A DNA stretch of 64,000 bases from Candidatus Korobacter versatilis (GTDB lineage: Bacteria; Acidobacteriota; Terriglobia; Terriglobales; Acidobacteriaceae), in assembly GCA_016185395.1 (NCBI GenBank), contig JACPNR010000005.1, positions 1 through 64,000 on the forward strand, given 5' to 3'. Each line of letters starts with the position of its first letter. Position 1 is the stretch's first letter. Under the pieces are notes generated by a model, which worked only from the letters and a program-made list of their open reading frames with translations, made no database searches and was not told where the DNA came from. Below, piece by piece: positions 1 to 8,301 of the stretch. Both the position numbers and the translations under genes were made by a program.

Positions 1-22
1 CAATGAGTCGTTTCCCAAGTGA

Positions 23-140
23 CGGCGCCCACCCTTTGCGCGGCCAAACCCGCGCCGCGCAAAGGATGGGGCACCCTCAAGATTCTTCCGGACTATACTT
101 TGTCGTCATGCGGAGAGAAGAAAGGGTGGGCCACCCGCCT
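23..140. repeat. REP-like palindromic repeats (GGGTGGCCCACCC family)
   Basis: Around 28-74 a CACCCTTTGCGCGGC arm faces a GCCGCGCAAAGGATGGGG arm across a short loop, giving a long GC-rich imperfect hairpin. At about 118-139 there is a second short copy built on GGGTGGGCCACCC. The same words recur at 766-852 and 1133-1300, so this is a dispersed palindromic family and not a terminator of one gene. No coding function is seen. Confidence 0.6.
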
Positions 141-153
141 TGGCACCTGCGTG

Positions 154-336
154 ATGGGGGTCTCAGTCGGTTTTGTTATCGCTCAGGGTACGGTCGAGCT
201 TGGAATAGCTCTCGGATCAGACGGCATGAGCTTAGCGGACGAGGCTTTGGTTCATGAAGTGAACGCGTGGATTTTTGCCGCGCCAACTGCAGCTGCAATA
301 GGCCTCTGCTTTCGAACGTACGGCGGCGGCTCGTAA
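154..336 (+). CDS. possible small hypothetical protein or gene remnant
   Basis: A 60-codon frame from an ATG inside the repeat-rich start of the window. The product has two moderately hydrophobic stretches (GVSVGFVIAQGTVELGIAL and AWIFAAPTAAAIGLCF) and ends in GGGS. It lies just upstream of, and codirectional with, the small membrane-protein gene at 400-756. No family is recognised and no ribosome binding site is evident. It may be a fragment of a larger decayed membrane gene. Low confidence that it is expressed. Confidence 0.22.
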   Translation: MGVSVGFVIAQGTVELGIALGSDGMSLADEALVHEVNAWIFAAPTAAAIGLCFRTYGGGS

Positions 337-399
337 CTCTTCACCGCGCCGGACTAAATGACGGAAGCACGCGGCCCCGAAGTTGGAGGGAGGTAAGCA

Positions 400-756
400 A
401 TGAATGGACTCGGACGCTTTTTTTTGATTCTGGGTGCGAGTGTAATGCTGTTGACACTGGTGATCACATACTATGGGCTTTGGCAATCATGGCTGGTTTA
501 TCTTGGGGCGGTCGCGCTGACCGGTCTCACGCTTGCTTTGTGTTGGGTTTACTCGACGCGTCACCGTTGGAACAGTCGAAGCAGGACAATCATTATTGCG
601 AATGTGCTCGTGTTAACCGCAATCCTTTTGCCGAAAGGTGGTTTGCCGAAAGGTCGCTCGGTCGGCACGGAACTCTCCGTCGCTGTGGTTGTGGTTTGGA
701 TCGGTTCGCAAGTCTTCCTGTCAGTACGTCGACGCATTGAGGGACACCGACAATGA
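400..756 (+). CDS. small multi-pass membrane protein, unknown function
   Basis: The 118-residue product has about four hydrophobic segments: residues 7-27, 30-51, roughly 65-82 and 94-110. It ends in a basic tail (RRRIEGHRQ). The ATG is preceded by a strong GGAGGGAGG purine tract 6-10 bases upstream, which supports the start. No family motif is recognised. It stands alone between repeat-rich segments, which suggests accessory DNA. A real gene is likely because the hydrophobic pattern and ribosome binding site agree, but the function is unknown. Confidence 0.55.
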   Translation: MNGLGRFFLILGASVMLLTLVITYYGLWQSWLVYLGAVALTGLTLALCWVYSTRHRWNSRSRTIIIANVLVLTAILLPKGGLPKGRSVGTELSVAVVVVWIGSQVFLSVRRRIEGHRQ

Positions 757-765
757 CCCCGGGTG

Positions 766-852
766 CCCCCACCCGAACTTCACCGGGCGGGTGGCCCAGG
801 TAGAATGGGGGTGGCCCAGACAAGCCGGTCTTGCTTGTCTGGGAGGCAGAAT
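766..852. repeat. palindromic repeat block upstream of RHS fragment
   Basis: Two GGGTGGCCCA-type cores are followed by a hairpin in which CCCAGACAAGC pairs with GCTTGTCTGGG across a six-base loop. It directly abuts the 5' end of the RHS fragment. Related copies lie at 23-140 and 1133-1300. Confidence 0.55.
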
Positions 853-1132
853 GTCCGTCGGCTCAACCATCACGACTTACGTCTTCTCCGGCTTCAAAGT
901 CTTAGCCGAGTACACCGGCGCCGCGCCCGCGCTCTCGCGGGAGTACATCTACGCCGGTGGCTCGCTGCTCGCCACGCTCGACTCCAGCTGCACACCGGCC
1001 TATCGCCACATGGACCACCTCTCCGCCCGCCTCGAGACCGACGCCGGCGGCAACGTCACCCGAACCTTCGGCCAATTCCCTTATGGCGAAACATGGTACG
1101 AGACCGGTAACGTCAGTAGGTGGAAGTTCACG
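851..1132 (+). pseudogene. RHS/YD-repeat core fragment, truncated at both ends
   Basis: This frame encodes the motif order of an RHS-repeat-associated core: TYVFSGFKVLAEY, REYIYAGGSLLAT, then HMDHLSARLETDAGG and FGQFPYGETWYETGN, ending WKFT. In intact RHS proteins the WKFT segment is followed by a YERD-type block and a variable toxin tip. Here the homology stops at about 1132 and the next bases are a GGGTGGCCCAC palindrome. The upstream YD repeats are also missing. The frame stays open to 1162 but those last codons come from the repeat. This is a relic, not a functional toxin gene. Confidence 0.7.
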
Positions 1133-1300
1133 AGGCGGGTGGCCCACGCTTTCCGGGGTTGAAGTAGAGGCTGACAGAATGTGGGTGCCCCATCCTTTGC
1201 GGAGCAGCTTCACCGCGGAGCAAAGGGCGGGTGGCCCACCCTAACTGTGGGTGGCCCATCCTTTGCGGAGCAGGGTTCTCGCGGAGCAAAGGGTGGGAGC
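1133..1300. repeat. tandem palindromic repeats downstream of RHS fragment
   Basis: A GGCGGGTGGCCCACG core is followed by two tandem copies of a unit of about 50-65 bases (1181-1246 and 1247-1297). Each unit has the form GTGGGTGxCCCATCCTTTGCGGAGCA, a short loop, then GCGGAGCAAAGGGxGGG. Each can fold into a long hairpin (CCxTTTGC with GCAAAGG). The two units are near identical in the arms and differ mainly in the loop. Confidence 0.65.
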
Positions 1301-1569
1301 GAGGGTCGGTGAGATTCCAAGACGTCCAGCCTCGGATCAGCGTTCCTCCGCGTTCCTCCGCGGTAAGCCTTTGCCTTCCTCCGTGCCTCCGTGGTGAAAA
1401 ATCCTTGTCAAGCCCCCAAAATCTACGTTTTCACGCTAACTCTCTCCATCCATTCCAAATAGAGTTTTCAGATGAATGGCCAGATTGCCCTACCCAATCT
1501 GTCATACTGAAAATAAGGCAGGGTGTGCCCGCCGGTTTCAGTCGCTCATTCTCATAGCGAACCGAATCT
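1301..1569. other. non-coding stretch with CTCCGTGG-type short repeats
   Basis: No credible gene is seen. At about 1343-1395 there are repeated GTTCCTCCGCG and CTCCGTGCCTCCGTGG words. The open frames here show no family motif and no ribosome binding site. Confidence 0.4.
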
Positions 1570-1654
1570 CTGGGGATACCTCGGGAATCCCCGGGGATTC
1601 TTGGGGATTTCGGGCAAATCCCCGGGGATTCCCTGGGGATTCTTTGGGGATTTA
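1570..1654. repeat. GGGGATT-rich direct and inverted repeats
   Basis: About 85 bases contain seven GGGGAT words and two copies of the palindrome AATCCCCGGGGATT, each followed by a TGGGGATT unit (TTGGGGATTT and CTGGGGATTC). The two larger units are about 40 bases apart. No coding function is seen. Confidence 0.6.
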
Positions 1655-1799
1655 TCTCCCTAACTCGCTGAAAACAAACACTTCGCGTCGGATTATACCG
1701 GGGGAGTGGAGGGGAGGGGGAGGACGCGAAGCTAGTTCGGGAAACCGGAAACAGGAGACTGCTTCCATAGAACTCGTCGCACTCAGTCTTTTTTGAGGT

Positions 1800-2471
1800 C
1801 TAGCTTGCCCAGCCCAGGAAGAGCGCGAGCACTCCAAAGGTGTCGATGAGACCGTGAGCGAGGATGCAGGTCCAAAGATTCTTCCGGTTCAACATGTAAG
1901 CCGCGCCAAGGATCAGGCCGGCGATGCCGGAATCGAGCACGCCCGCGGGTCCCTTGTAGTAATGACCATAGCCGAACAGGATCGAGGTTGCGATGACCGC
2001 GGCCCAATAAGCGAGCGTCGTTCGCTTGCCCAGGTCCGCGGCGCGCGTGAGCAGATATCCGCGGTAGCTGATCTCCTCGCCGAAGGCAGCGAAGGTCCAG
2101 ATGAGCCCGAGCCAGAGCAGGGCTTGTTTCCAGTCCGCGTGGATGGCCTCGCTGCCAGCGGGCGCGTTGATGGCAGGCCAGAAACGCGCACTGACTCGCT
2201 CGACGACTTCTCCAACCCCGATGCGAACCGCAGCGGCGGCGAGCGCGATCCCGATCGTCACCTTCCACGACGCCGGACGCGCCAGGCCCACGTTCTTCAA
2301 ACCGTCGCGCCAGTGCAACGACAGCAGCCCGAGCACGAACAGGATGGGCACTTCGTTCGGGACCACGTGGTAGACGTTGTGTCCGATGACGATGGCGGCG
2401 CCGAGCACGAACTCCAGCGCGCTGAGCCAGCGCGAACCGGTCGGGGCAAGCGTGGGCGCGGGGGCGTTCAT
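1800..2471 (-). CDS. CPBP family intramembrane metalloprotease
   Basis: The 223-residue integral membrane protein carries the three CPBP (Abi/CAAX-protease-like) motifs in order: FGEEISYRG (EExxxR), LFGYGHYYKG (FxxxH) and ILAHGLIDTFG (HxxxD/N). These Glu and His residues form the putative metal-dependent catalytic centre inside the membrane. About six hydrophobic segments are visible. The substrate cannot be told from sequence; family members process prenylated proteins, peptides or bacteriocin-related targets. It is transcribed away from the repeat patch and towards it, with no obvious operon partner. The ATG at 2471 matches the N-terminal boundary expected for the family. Confidence 0.85.
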   Translation of the reverse strand: MNAPAPTLAPTGSRWLSALEFVLGAAIVIGHNVYHVVPNEVPILFVLGLLSLHWRDGLKNVGLARPASWKVTIGIALAAAAVRIGVGEVVERVSARFWPAINAPAGSEAIHADWKQALLWLGLIWTFAAFGEEISYRGYLLTRAADLGKRTTLAYWAAVIATSILFGYGHYYKGPAGVLDSGIAGLILGAAYMLNRKNLWTCILAHGLIDTFGVLALFLGWAS

Positions 2472-2522
2472 CGCACGCCATTCTATCGAAGCTCGCTCTC
2501 CGCGGCTTGGCGAGTGCAGCAG

Positions 2523-3953
2523 CTAGCGTTTCTTGCGGTAGATGAAGATCTGGTCGCCGTCTTCGGCGCGCTCCGAATACACCGTGGTCACGTAGCCGAG
2601 CGACTCCATGCCGCTCGATGGCGTATCGGGCAGCAGGTTATTGGAGAGCAGGACGCCACCAGGACGCAGCATCTGCGCCGCATTTGCCAGTACCAGGCTC
2701 TGCTCGAACGGCCCGTAGTACACGAAGATGTTGGTGCCGATGATCACGTCGTAGCGCTCGCTCGCGGGCAGCGTGAGCCGCTCGTAGACGGCGTTCAGGT
2801 CGGCGGCATCCACGCGCAGCACCAGGTCGGCCGGCACGCGGACGGCGCGCGTCTTTAGTTTCCCGGCGTTCGACGGGGGCTGCACCGCGACCGCGGGCTT
2901 GGCGATCTGGTCGGCGAAGCTGTCCCAATATTTTTTCGCTTCCGCCGTCCACGGGACGTTCGTCTCGCGCAGCATCTGGATGTTGTATGGCTTGCCCTCC
3001 GCGCCACGCTGTCGCATGCGCGCCAGGTGCTGGTTCACGCGCTCGCTGATGTCGAGCGACGTGACGCGGACGTGCTCGCGGTCCGCAAGGCCGAGGCGCA
3101 GGGCCGAGTCCATCAGCGCGAACGGCTGGATGGTCTGCAGCGGATAGAAATCGTAGCCCTCGCTCTTGTCCACGAAATCGAGCCCCGGACCGACCACGGC
3201 GAGCCGCTGCGCGCTCGATCTCGTCAGCACGCCCTTGGCGAGCAGGTCGCGCAGCGCGTCTTCGATCGCCATGTTCGGGCGCCACGAGGTATCGAGCGAA
3301 ACGCCGCGCGTCGCGAACAGGCGGGCGCGAACGGCCATCTCCTGCGCCTGGTCGCCGCCGGCTTGCGCTTTGCGTATCTCGTCTCGATAGCCCGTGAACT
3401 CGGCACGTGCGCGGTCGAACTCCTGCACCAGGAAGAGCGCGGTCTTTTGCTTCTCCTGCGGCGTTGAAAAGCCGAAGCCCTTGGCCACGACCAGGCGCCG
3501 CATGAAGGCGATGCGCTCGTTGCGCTGCGGCGCAGCCATGGCGACGACCATGTCGTGCGCGCGTCCCGCGATTGCGCGCTGCAGCTCCGCCTGCATCTTG
3601 TCCGAGTCGCCGCCGGCGCGCAGCTTCTCGAAGAACTCCGCGGCAAGCCGCGGCTGCCGCGTGAAGCTGGTGCCGAACAGCAGCAGGTTGACCAACGAAT
3701 CTTCGTCGCCTTTGGCGAGCCGCTCGCGGACTTGCTTGTCCTGCTCGCGGACCCAGTCGGGCCACATGTCCATGAGCTGCTGCGGCTTCTTGCCCGCGAT
3801 GTCTTGCGGCAACGCGTCCGCGGCGCTGGAGGCAACGATGGGCGCCGCTTCTTCCCACGGCATGAACTCGGCGCGCGGGCCCGTGGGCGCGGCGAGCGCG
3901 AAGGAGGCGATCAGGAGCAGAGCGATGCGGAAGCCGGTTGGGCGCAGGTTCAT
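2523..3953 (-). CDS. exported protein with C-terminal methyltransferase-like domain
   Basis: The 476-residue protein starts with a clear signal peptide (MNLRPTGFRIALLLIASFALAAP). The middle is helical and charged, with no family I recognise. The C-terminal half looks like a class I SAM-dependent methyltransferase: a glycine motif I-like VVGPGLDF, an acidic motif VTSLDIS about 50 residues later, then after a long insertion YDVIIGTNIFVYYG and MLRPGGVLLSNN, which match motif IV and the post-IV strand of CheR-like enzymes. A methyltransferase fold behind a signal peptide is odd because SAM is cytosolic. It may be a degenerate or non-enzymatic domain. It diverges from the permease gene at 4019. 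Confidence 0.6.
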   Translation of the reverse strand: MNLRPTGFRIALLLIASFALAAPTGPRAEFMPWEEAAPIVASSAADALPQDIAGKKPQQLMDMWPDWVREQDKQVRERLAKGDEDSLVNLLLFGTSFTRQPRLAAEFFEKLRAGGDSDKMQAELQRAIAGRAHDMVVAMAAPQRNERIAFMRRLVVAKGFGFSTPQEKQKTALFLVQEFDRARAEFTGYRDEIRKAQAGGDQAQEMAVRARLFATRGVSLDTSWRPNMAIEDALRDLLAKGVLTRSSAQRLAVVGPGLDFVDKSEGYDFYPLQTIQPFALMDSALRLGLADREHVRVTSLDISERVNQHLARMRQRGAEGKPYNIQMLRETNVPWTAEAKKYWDSFADQIAKPAVAVQPPSNAGKLKTRAVRVPADLVLRVDAADLNAVYERLTLPASERYDVIIGTNIFVYYGPFEQSLVLANAAQMLRPGGVLLSNNLLPDTPSSGMESLGYVTTVYSERAEDGDQIFIYRKKR

Positions 3954-4018
3954 CAGTCGTCTGGCGTTGGCAGGTTCAGGAAGCGCTCTTCAGGAAGCGA
4001 CGAAGGAACCAGTATAGT

Positions 4019-5446
4019 ATGCGGGTGTCCGACGCCGCGACGCCGCACGCTTCCGCCCAGCACGGAGTCTTGAAGCGCGTCCTCGGCCCGATGGACGCGG
4101 CGGCGCTGGTGGTCTCGAACGTCATCGGCGTCGGCATCTTCACCACTCCAGGCATCATCGCGCTGCTCTCGCCCGCGCCCGGACCGATGCTCGCGGCCTG
4201 GCTCGTCGGCGGGTTGCTCGCCTTCGCCGGCGCTATCTCCTACGCACAGTTGGCCGCGCTGCGTCCGCACGCGGGTGGCGAATACGTTTACCTGCGCGCC
4301 GCATTCGGACCGCTCGCGGGGTTCCTCACCGGATGGATGTCGTTCGTTGCCGGATTCTCGGGCGCCATCGCTGCCGGCGCGGTGGGCTTCGCGTCGTATC
4401 TCAGCCGCTACGCGCCGGGAATGGCGAGCGACCATCCTCTACTTTCCGTGCCGCTCGGACTCGGAAGCTTGGACGTCTCGCCGCGCGCGCTCGTCGCCAT
4501 CGGACTCATCCTGATCCTCTCGCTGGTGCATACGCGCGGCCTTGGCCCGGGACGCGTGGTGCAGAACAGCCTTGCGGGCATCAACCTGTTCGCGCTGCTG
4601 GTGCTGATCGTTGGCGGCTTCGTCTTCGGACGCGGCGCGACCGCGCACTTCCACGAGGCAGCGGGCCCGGTGCCTCCGGCCGCCGTGCATTTTGGGGCCT
4701 GGCTGGTCGCGCTCATTCCGGTGATGTTCACTTACAGCGGATGGAACGCCGCCGCCTACGTGGCGGAGGAAGTCCGCGAGCCGGAGCGCAACGTGCCGCG
4801 AGCGCTCGCCGGCGGGACGCTGCTCGTCATCGTGCTCTACCTCGCGCTCAACGCCTTGTACCTGTATGCCATTCCCATGGCCGGGATGGCGGGCAAGCCT
4901 TCCGCCGGAGACGCCGCCGCCGAAGCGCTCTTCGGACCGCGCGGCGCGAACGCGCTCGTGCCCATCATCATGGTCGCGCTCGCCGCCGGCATCAGCGCGA
5001 TGATCGTCGCCGGACCGCGCGTCTATTTCGCCATGGCCCGCGACGGACTGTTCTTCCCCGCCGCTGGCCGGGTGCATCCGCGGTTCCACACTCCCGCGGC
5101 GTCGATCCTGGCGCAGGCGCTGTGGAGCTCTCTCTTGGTGCTGACCGGGACGTTCGAGCAGTTGCTCATCTATACCGGCTTTGCCGTCGTGCTGTTTTCT
5201 GCGGTCGCCACCGCCGCGCTGTTCGTGTTGCGCTCGCGCCCGCACGACGAACGTGTGCCGCGCTGGGGATACCCCGTAGCGCCTGCGCTGTTCATCGTGG
5301 CTTCGCTCGCGATGCTGGTGAGTTCGGTGATGCGCGAACCCAAGCCTTCGGCCGCGGGCGTGGGCATCATGGTCGCCGGCGTCCCGCTGTTCTTTCTCTT
5401 CCGCCATCGTCACCGCTCACGTCCTCGCGCACACCAGAAGCTGTGA
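4019..5446 (+). CDS. APC-superfamily amino acid permease
   Basis: The product of about 475 residues has roughly twelve hydrophobic segments. It begins with the APC signature: the unwound first helix reads SNVIGVGIFTTPG, as in cationic amino acid and LAT-type transporters, and AGGEYVYLRAAFGP follows in the second and third helices. GWNAAAYVAEEVREPERNVPRAL is the conserved cytoplasmic loop after helix 6. It should move amino acids across the inner membrane by proton coupling or exchange; the substrate is not predictable. The ATG at 4019 follows an AAGGAA stretch; an upstream in-frame ATG at 3938 would overlap the divergent gene and encode a non-family leader, so the shorter start is preferred. 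Confidence 0.85.
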   Translation: MRVSDAATPHASAQHGVLKRVLGPMDAAALVVSNVIGVGIFTTPGIIALLSPAPGPMLAAWLVGGLLAFAGAISYAQLAALRPHAGGEYVYLRAAFGPLAGFLTGWMSFVAGFSGAIAAGAVGFASYLSRYAPGMASDHPLLSVPLGLGSLDVSPRALVAIGLILILSLVHTRGLGPGRVVQNSLAGINLFALLVLIVGGFVFGRGATAHFHEAAGPVPPAAVHFGAWLVALIPVMFTYSGWNAAAYVAEEVREPERNVPRALAGGTLLVIVLYLALNALYLYAIPMAGMAGKPSAGDAAAEALFGPRGANALVPIIMVALAAGISAMIVAGPRVYFAMARDGLFFPAAGRVHPRFHTPAASILAQALWSSLLVLTGTFEQLLIYTGFAVVLFSAVATAALFVLRSRPHDERVPRWGYPVAPALFIVASLAMLVSSVMREPKPSAAGVGIMVAGVPLFFLFRHRHRSRPRAHQKL

Positions 5447-5552
5447 GTCTTCATCGCATTTTGCAGCTAACCACGGCTATCGCGGACCGTCCGACCATTG
5501 ACCCTTCGGCCACGAATCCTGTATCAATCGAGGTTCTTCCTAGGAGATGCCC

Positions 5553-7568
5553 ATGCGTGTGCTGCGTGCAGTCCTGCTGCTTTTCCTCGCGCTTCCCGTT
5601 TTCGCCCAGACCGGGCAGAAGTCCATCGTGGTCGAGGACATGAACAAGTCTGCCGACCCGTGCAATGACTTCTTCGATTACTCGAACGGCGCGTGGCGGA
5701 AAGCGAATCCCATCCCGCCCTCGATGCAGCGCTGGAGCCGTCGCTGGCAGGCAGGCGAACAGAACAAGGAGGCGCTGAAGGTCATCCTCGACGACGTCTC
5801 GCGGAAAAAAGACTGGCCGAGCGGGTCGGTGGAGCAGCTCATCGGCGATTTCTACGGCGCGTGCATGGACGAAGCCACCGTGAACCGCCTGGGGACCAAG
5901 CCGATCCAGTCGTGGACGAAGCAGATCGACGGGATGAAGTCGACCGCCGACGTGCAGAAGATGATCCGCAAGCTGCACGACGCCGGTGTGGGCGTTCCCT
6001 TCGGTATGTACGGCGCGCCGGACAATCACGAGCCCACGCAGACCGTGGCGAACCTCTACGCGTCCGGCCTGGGGCTTCCCGACCGCGACTACTACTTCAA
6101 GACCGAAGACCGTTTCCAGCAGTCACGCGCGAAGTACAAGGAATACGTCGCCACCATCTTCAAGCTCGACGGCGCGAGCGAAGCAGACGCCGCCAAGGCC
6201 GCCGACACCGTGATGGCGATGGAGACGCGCCTCGCCGATGCTTCGCTTGATAATGTGGCGCTGCGCGATCCCCAGGCCACCGACCACAAGACGACCTTCG
6301 CCAACCTGGAGAAGATGACGCCGCACTTCGACTGGAGCGCCTACTTCAAGCAGGCCGGCCTGCCAAACGCCGACCTCAACGTCACTGAGCCAAAGTTCAT
6401 GGCCGAGGTGGACAAGGAGCTGGCTAGCACCCCGCTTGCCGATTGGAAGACGTATCTCAAATGGCAATTGCTGAACGCGGCCGCGCCCTCGCTTTCACAA
6501 CCGTTCGTCGAAGCGAACTTCCAGTTCTACCAGGCGTACCTCGGCGGCTCGAAAGAGATGAAGCCGCGCTGGAAGCGCTGCGTGGAGCAGGCCGACAACC
6601 TTCTCGGCGAGGCGCTAGGCAAGAAGTACGTGGAGAAATACTTCCCGCCCGAGGCGAAGACGCGCATGAAGGAACTCGTCCACAACGAGCTGCTGGCGCT
6701 GCACGACATCATCCAAGGCCTCGACTGGATGAGTCCGGAGACGAAGCAGAAGGCAATGGAGAAGCTCTCCACCTTCAATCCGAAGATCGGATATCCGGAC
6801 AAGTGGCGCGACTACAGCATGGTCCCCATCTCACGCACGGATTATTTTGCCGACGTGATGGCGGGCAACGAAGGCAACGTCACCCACAACCGCAAGACCG
6901 TCGGCAAGCCGACGGACCGCGGGCAGTGGGGCATGACGCCGCCGACCTCGAACGCTTACTACAACGCGCAGCTCAACGAGATCGTGTTCCCGGCCGGCAT
7001 CCTGCTGCCGCCGGCATTCAGCGTGGATAATCTCGACGCGGTGAATTACGGCGCCATCGGCGTCATCATCGGCCACGAGATCTCGCATGGCTTCGACGAC
7101 CAGGGCGCGCAGTTCGACGCTCTGGGACGCCTCAACAACTGGTGGACCGCCGAAGACCTGAAGAAGTTCCAGACCAAGGGTGCGTGCGTGGTGGACCAGT
7201 TCGAGAATTACTACATCGAGCCGAATATCCATCACAACGGCAAGCTGGTGCTGGGCGAATCCATCGGCGACCTCGCCGGCGCCAAGATCGCCTACCTGGC
7301 GTTCCAAAAAGCAAAGCAAAGCTCGCCCGCGCCCACGGTGGACGGCTTCACTTCCGACCAGCAGTTCTTTATCGCCTGGGGGCAATTCCGCGGTGACGAG
7401 ACGCGCCCCGAGGCGCAGCGCGTGATGATCCAGGGCGATGAGCACCCGGTGGCGAAATTCCGCGTCATCGGGCCGCTCTCGAACTTCCCGCCGTTCGCGA
7501 AGGCGTTCTCGTGCAAGGCCGGGACGCCGATGGTGCGTCCGGCGGAGAAGCGCTGCGAGGTCTGGTAG
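5553..7568 (+). CDS. M13 family (neprilysin/PepO-like) zinc metallopeptidase
   Basis: About 671 residues with a signal peptide (MRVLRAVLLLFLALPVFAQ). The zinc motif HEISH lies near residue 508 in VIIGHEISHGFDDQG, with the third ligand and conserved Asp in GESIGDLAG. The substrate-binding NAYY motif and the family C-terminus CEVW are present, so the enzyme looks complete and active. It probably degrades peptides in the periplasm or outside the cell. AGGAG at 5542-5546 gives good spacing to the ATG at 5553; the ATG at 5547 would sit directly on the ribosome binding site. It is monocistronic or leads the next small gene. Confidence 0.92.
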   Translation: MRVLRAVLLLFLALPVFAQTGQKSIVVEDMNKSADPCNDFFDYSNGAWRKANPIPPSMQRWSRRWQAGEQNKEALKVILDDVSRKKDWPSGSVEQLIGDFYGACMDEATVNRLGTKPIQSWTKQIDGMKSTADVQKMIRKLHDAGVGVPFGMYGAPDNHEPTQTVANLYASGLGLPDRDYYFKTEDRFQQSRAKYKEYVATIFKLDGASEADAAKAADTVMAMETRLADASLDNVALRDPQATDHKTTFANLEKMTPHFDWSAYFKQAGLPNADLNVTEPKFMAEVDKELASTPLADWKTYLKWQLLNAAAPSLSQPFVEANFQFYQAYLGGSKEMKPRWKRCVEQADNLLGEALGKKYVEKYFPPEAKTRMKELVHNELLALHDIIQGLDWMSPETKQKAMEKLSTFNPKIGYPDKWRDYSMVPISRTDYFADVMAGNEGNVTHNRKTVGKPTDRGQWGMTPPTSNAYYNAQLNEIVFPAGILLPPAFSVDNLDAVNYGAIGVIIGHEISHGFDDQGAQFDALGRLNNWWTAEDLKKFQTKGACVVDQFENYYIEPNIHHNGKLVLGESIGDLAGAKIAYLAFQKAKQSSPAPTVDGFTSDQQFFIAWGQFRGDETRPEAQRVMIQGDEHPVAKFRVIGPLSNFPPFAKAFSCKAGTPMVRPAEKRCEVW

Positions 7569-7647
7569 GCGGCCCTGGGTGCGCAGCGTTGTCGTCGTTG
7601 ATTCTCTGCTTGGAGTGAGCGGCGACACGCACTAACCTAGGCGGACG

Positions 7648-8295
7648 ATGGCCAAGCGAAATAGTGGACCGGGATTCGGCATGGTGCTGGCGTTTGCTCT
7701 GTTGCTCGCCGCTGGATTTGCTATGTTGCTTTACTGGCGCACCCACAAAAGCGATTTCCAGAACACCGTAAGTAACGTGCTGACGCAACCGGAGACTCCG
7801 CCTGCGGGGAAGGCGAACGACGGCGCGCCCCCGGCGAAGACCATCGACGCGCCGCCGGCGAATGCGCAGCACATCGAACTCTCGCCCACCGCGACGGTCT
7901 ATTACTGGCCGGCGGCAGACTTCATGCACTTCTCTTTCGACCTCGCGGCGGCGGAGTCGCCGCTCATCGACGTGGACGTCAACCAGAACGGACGCGTGGA
8001 CGCGCGCGTCGACCGTTCCTATGGTCTCGATAGCGGAGGCGCGTTTTGTGCGGTTTACTTTTTACGCGACGGCGTCTCGGGCTGTGGCGAAGCGCCTTCG
8101 GCAGGTTTCGCCGACGTCGCCCAGGGCACGGAGGGCCGCCGCGTCGCCTTCGTGGTACCGCGTCGCGAACTGAGCGCCGATGTGGCCACCGCGCGCGTCA
8201 CGTTCGGCATCTGCCACGGCGCCGAGTCGGCGTGCGACCGCTTCCCGGCGGATTCGCCGGGCTTCACCAAGTCCTATATGATCGCCATCCGCTGA
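7648..8295 (+). CDS. membrane-anchored hypothetical protein
   Basis: The 215-residue product has one N-terminal transmembrane helix (GFGMVLAFALLLAAGFAMLLYW), a Pro/Ala-rich linker (about residues 48-75) and a soluble C-terminal domain predicted to face the periplasm. That domain carries DVDVNQNGRVDARVD, which resembles a calcium-binding DxNxDGxxD loop, and two Cys pairs (CAVYFLRDGVSGC and CHGAESAC) that could be disulfides. No named family is recognised. It follows the M13 peptidase gene by 79 bases on the same strand and ends 6 bases from the convergent M20-like gene. Confidence 0.65.
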   Translation: MAKRNSGPGFGMVLAFALLLAAGFAMLLYWRTHKSDFQNTVSNVLTQPETPPAGKANDGAPPAKTIDAPPANAQHIELSPTATVYYWPAADFMHFSFDLAAAESPLIDVDVNQNGRVDARVDRSYGLDSGGAFCAVYFLRDGVSGCGEAPSAGFADVAQGTEGRRVAFVVPRRELSADVATARVTFGICHGAESACDRFPADSPGFTKSYMIAIR

Positions 8296-8301
8296 CGCCG
8301 C

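Noticed and set aside
851-1162. functional RHS toxin gene
   Set aside because: Only a short part of the core is left; the YD repeats, the DPxGxx-type end and the toxin tip are missing.
1854-2858. 334-codon open frame antisense to the CPBP protease and the exported protein
   Set aside because: It spans two real genes on the other strand and has no recognisable motif.
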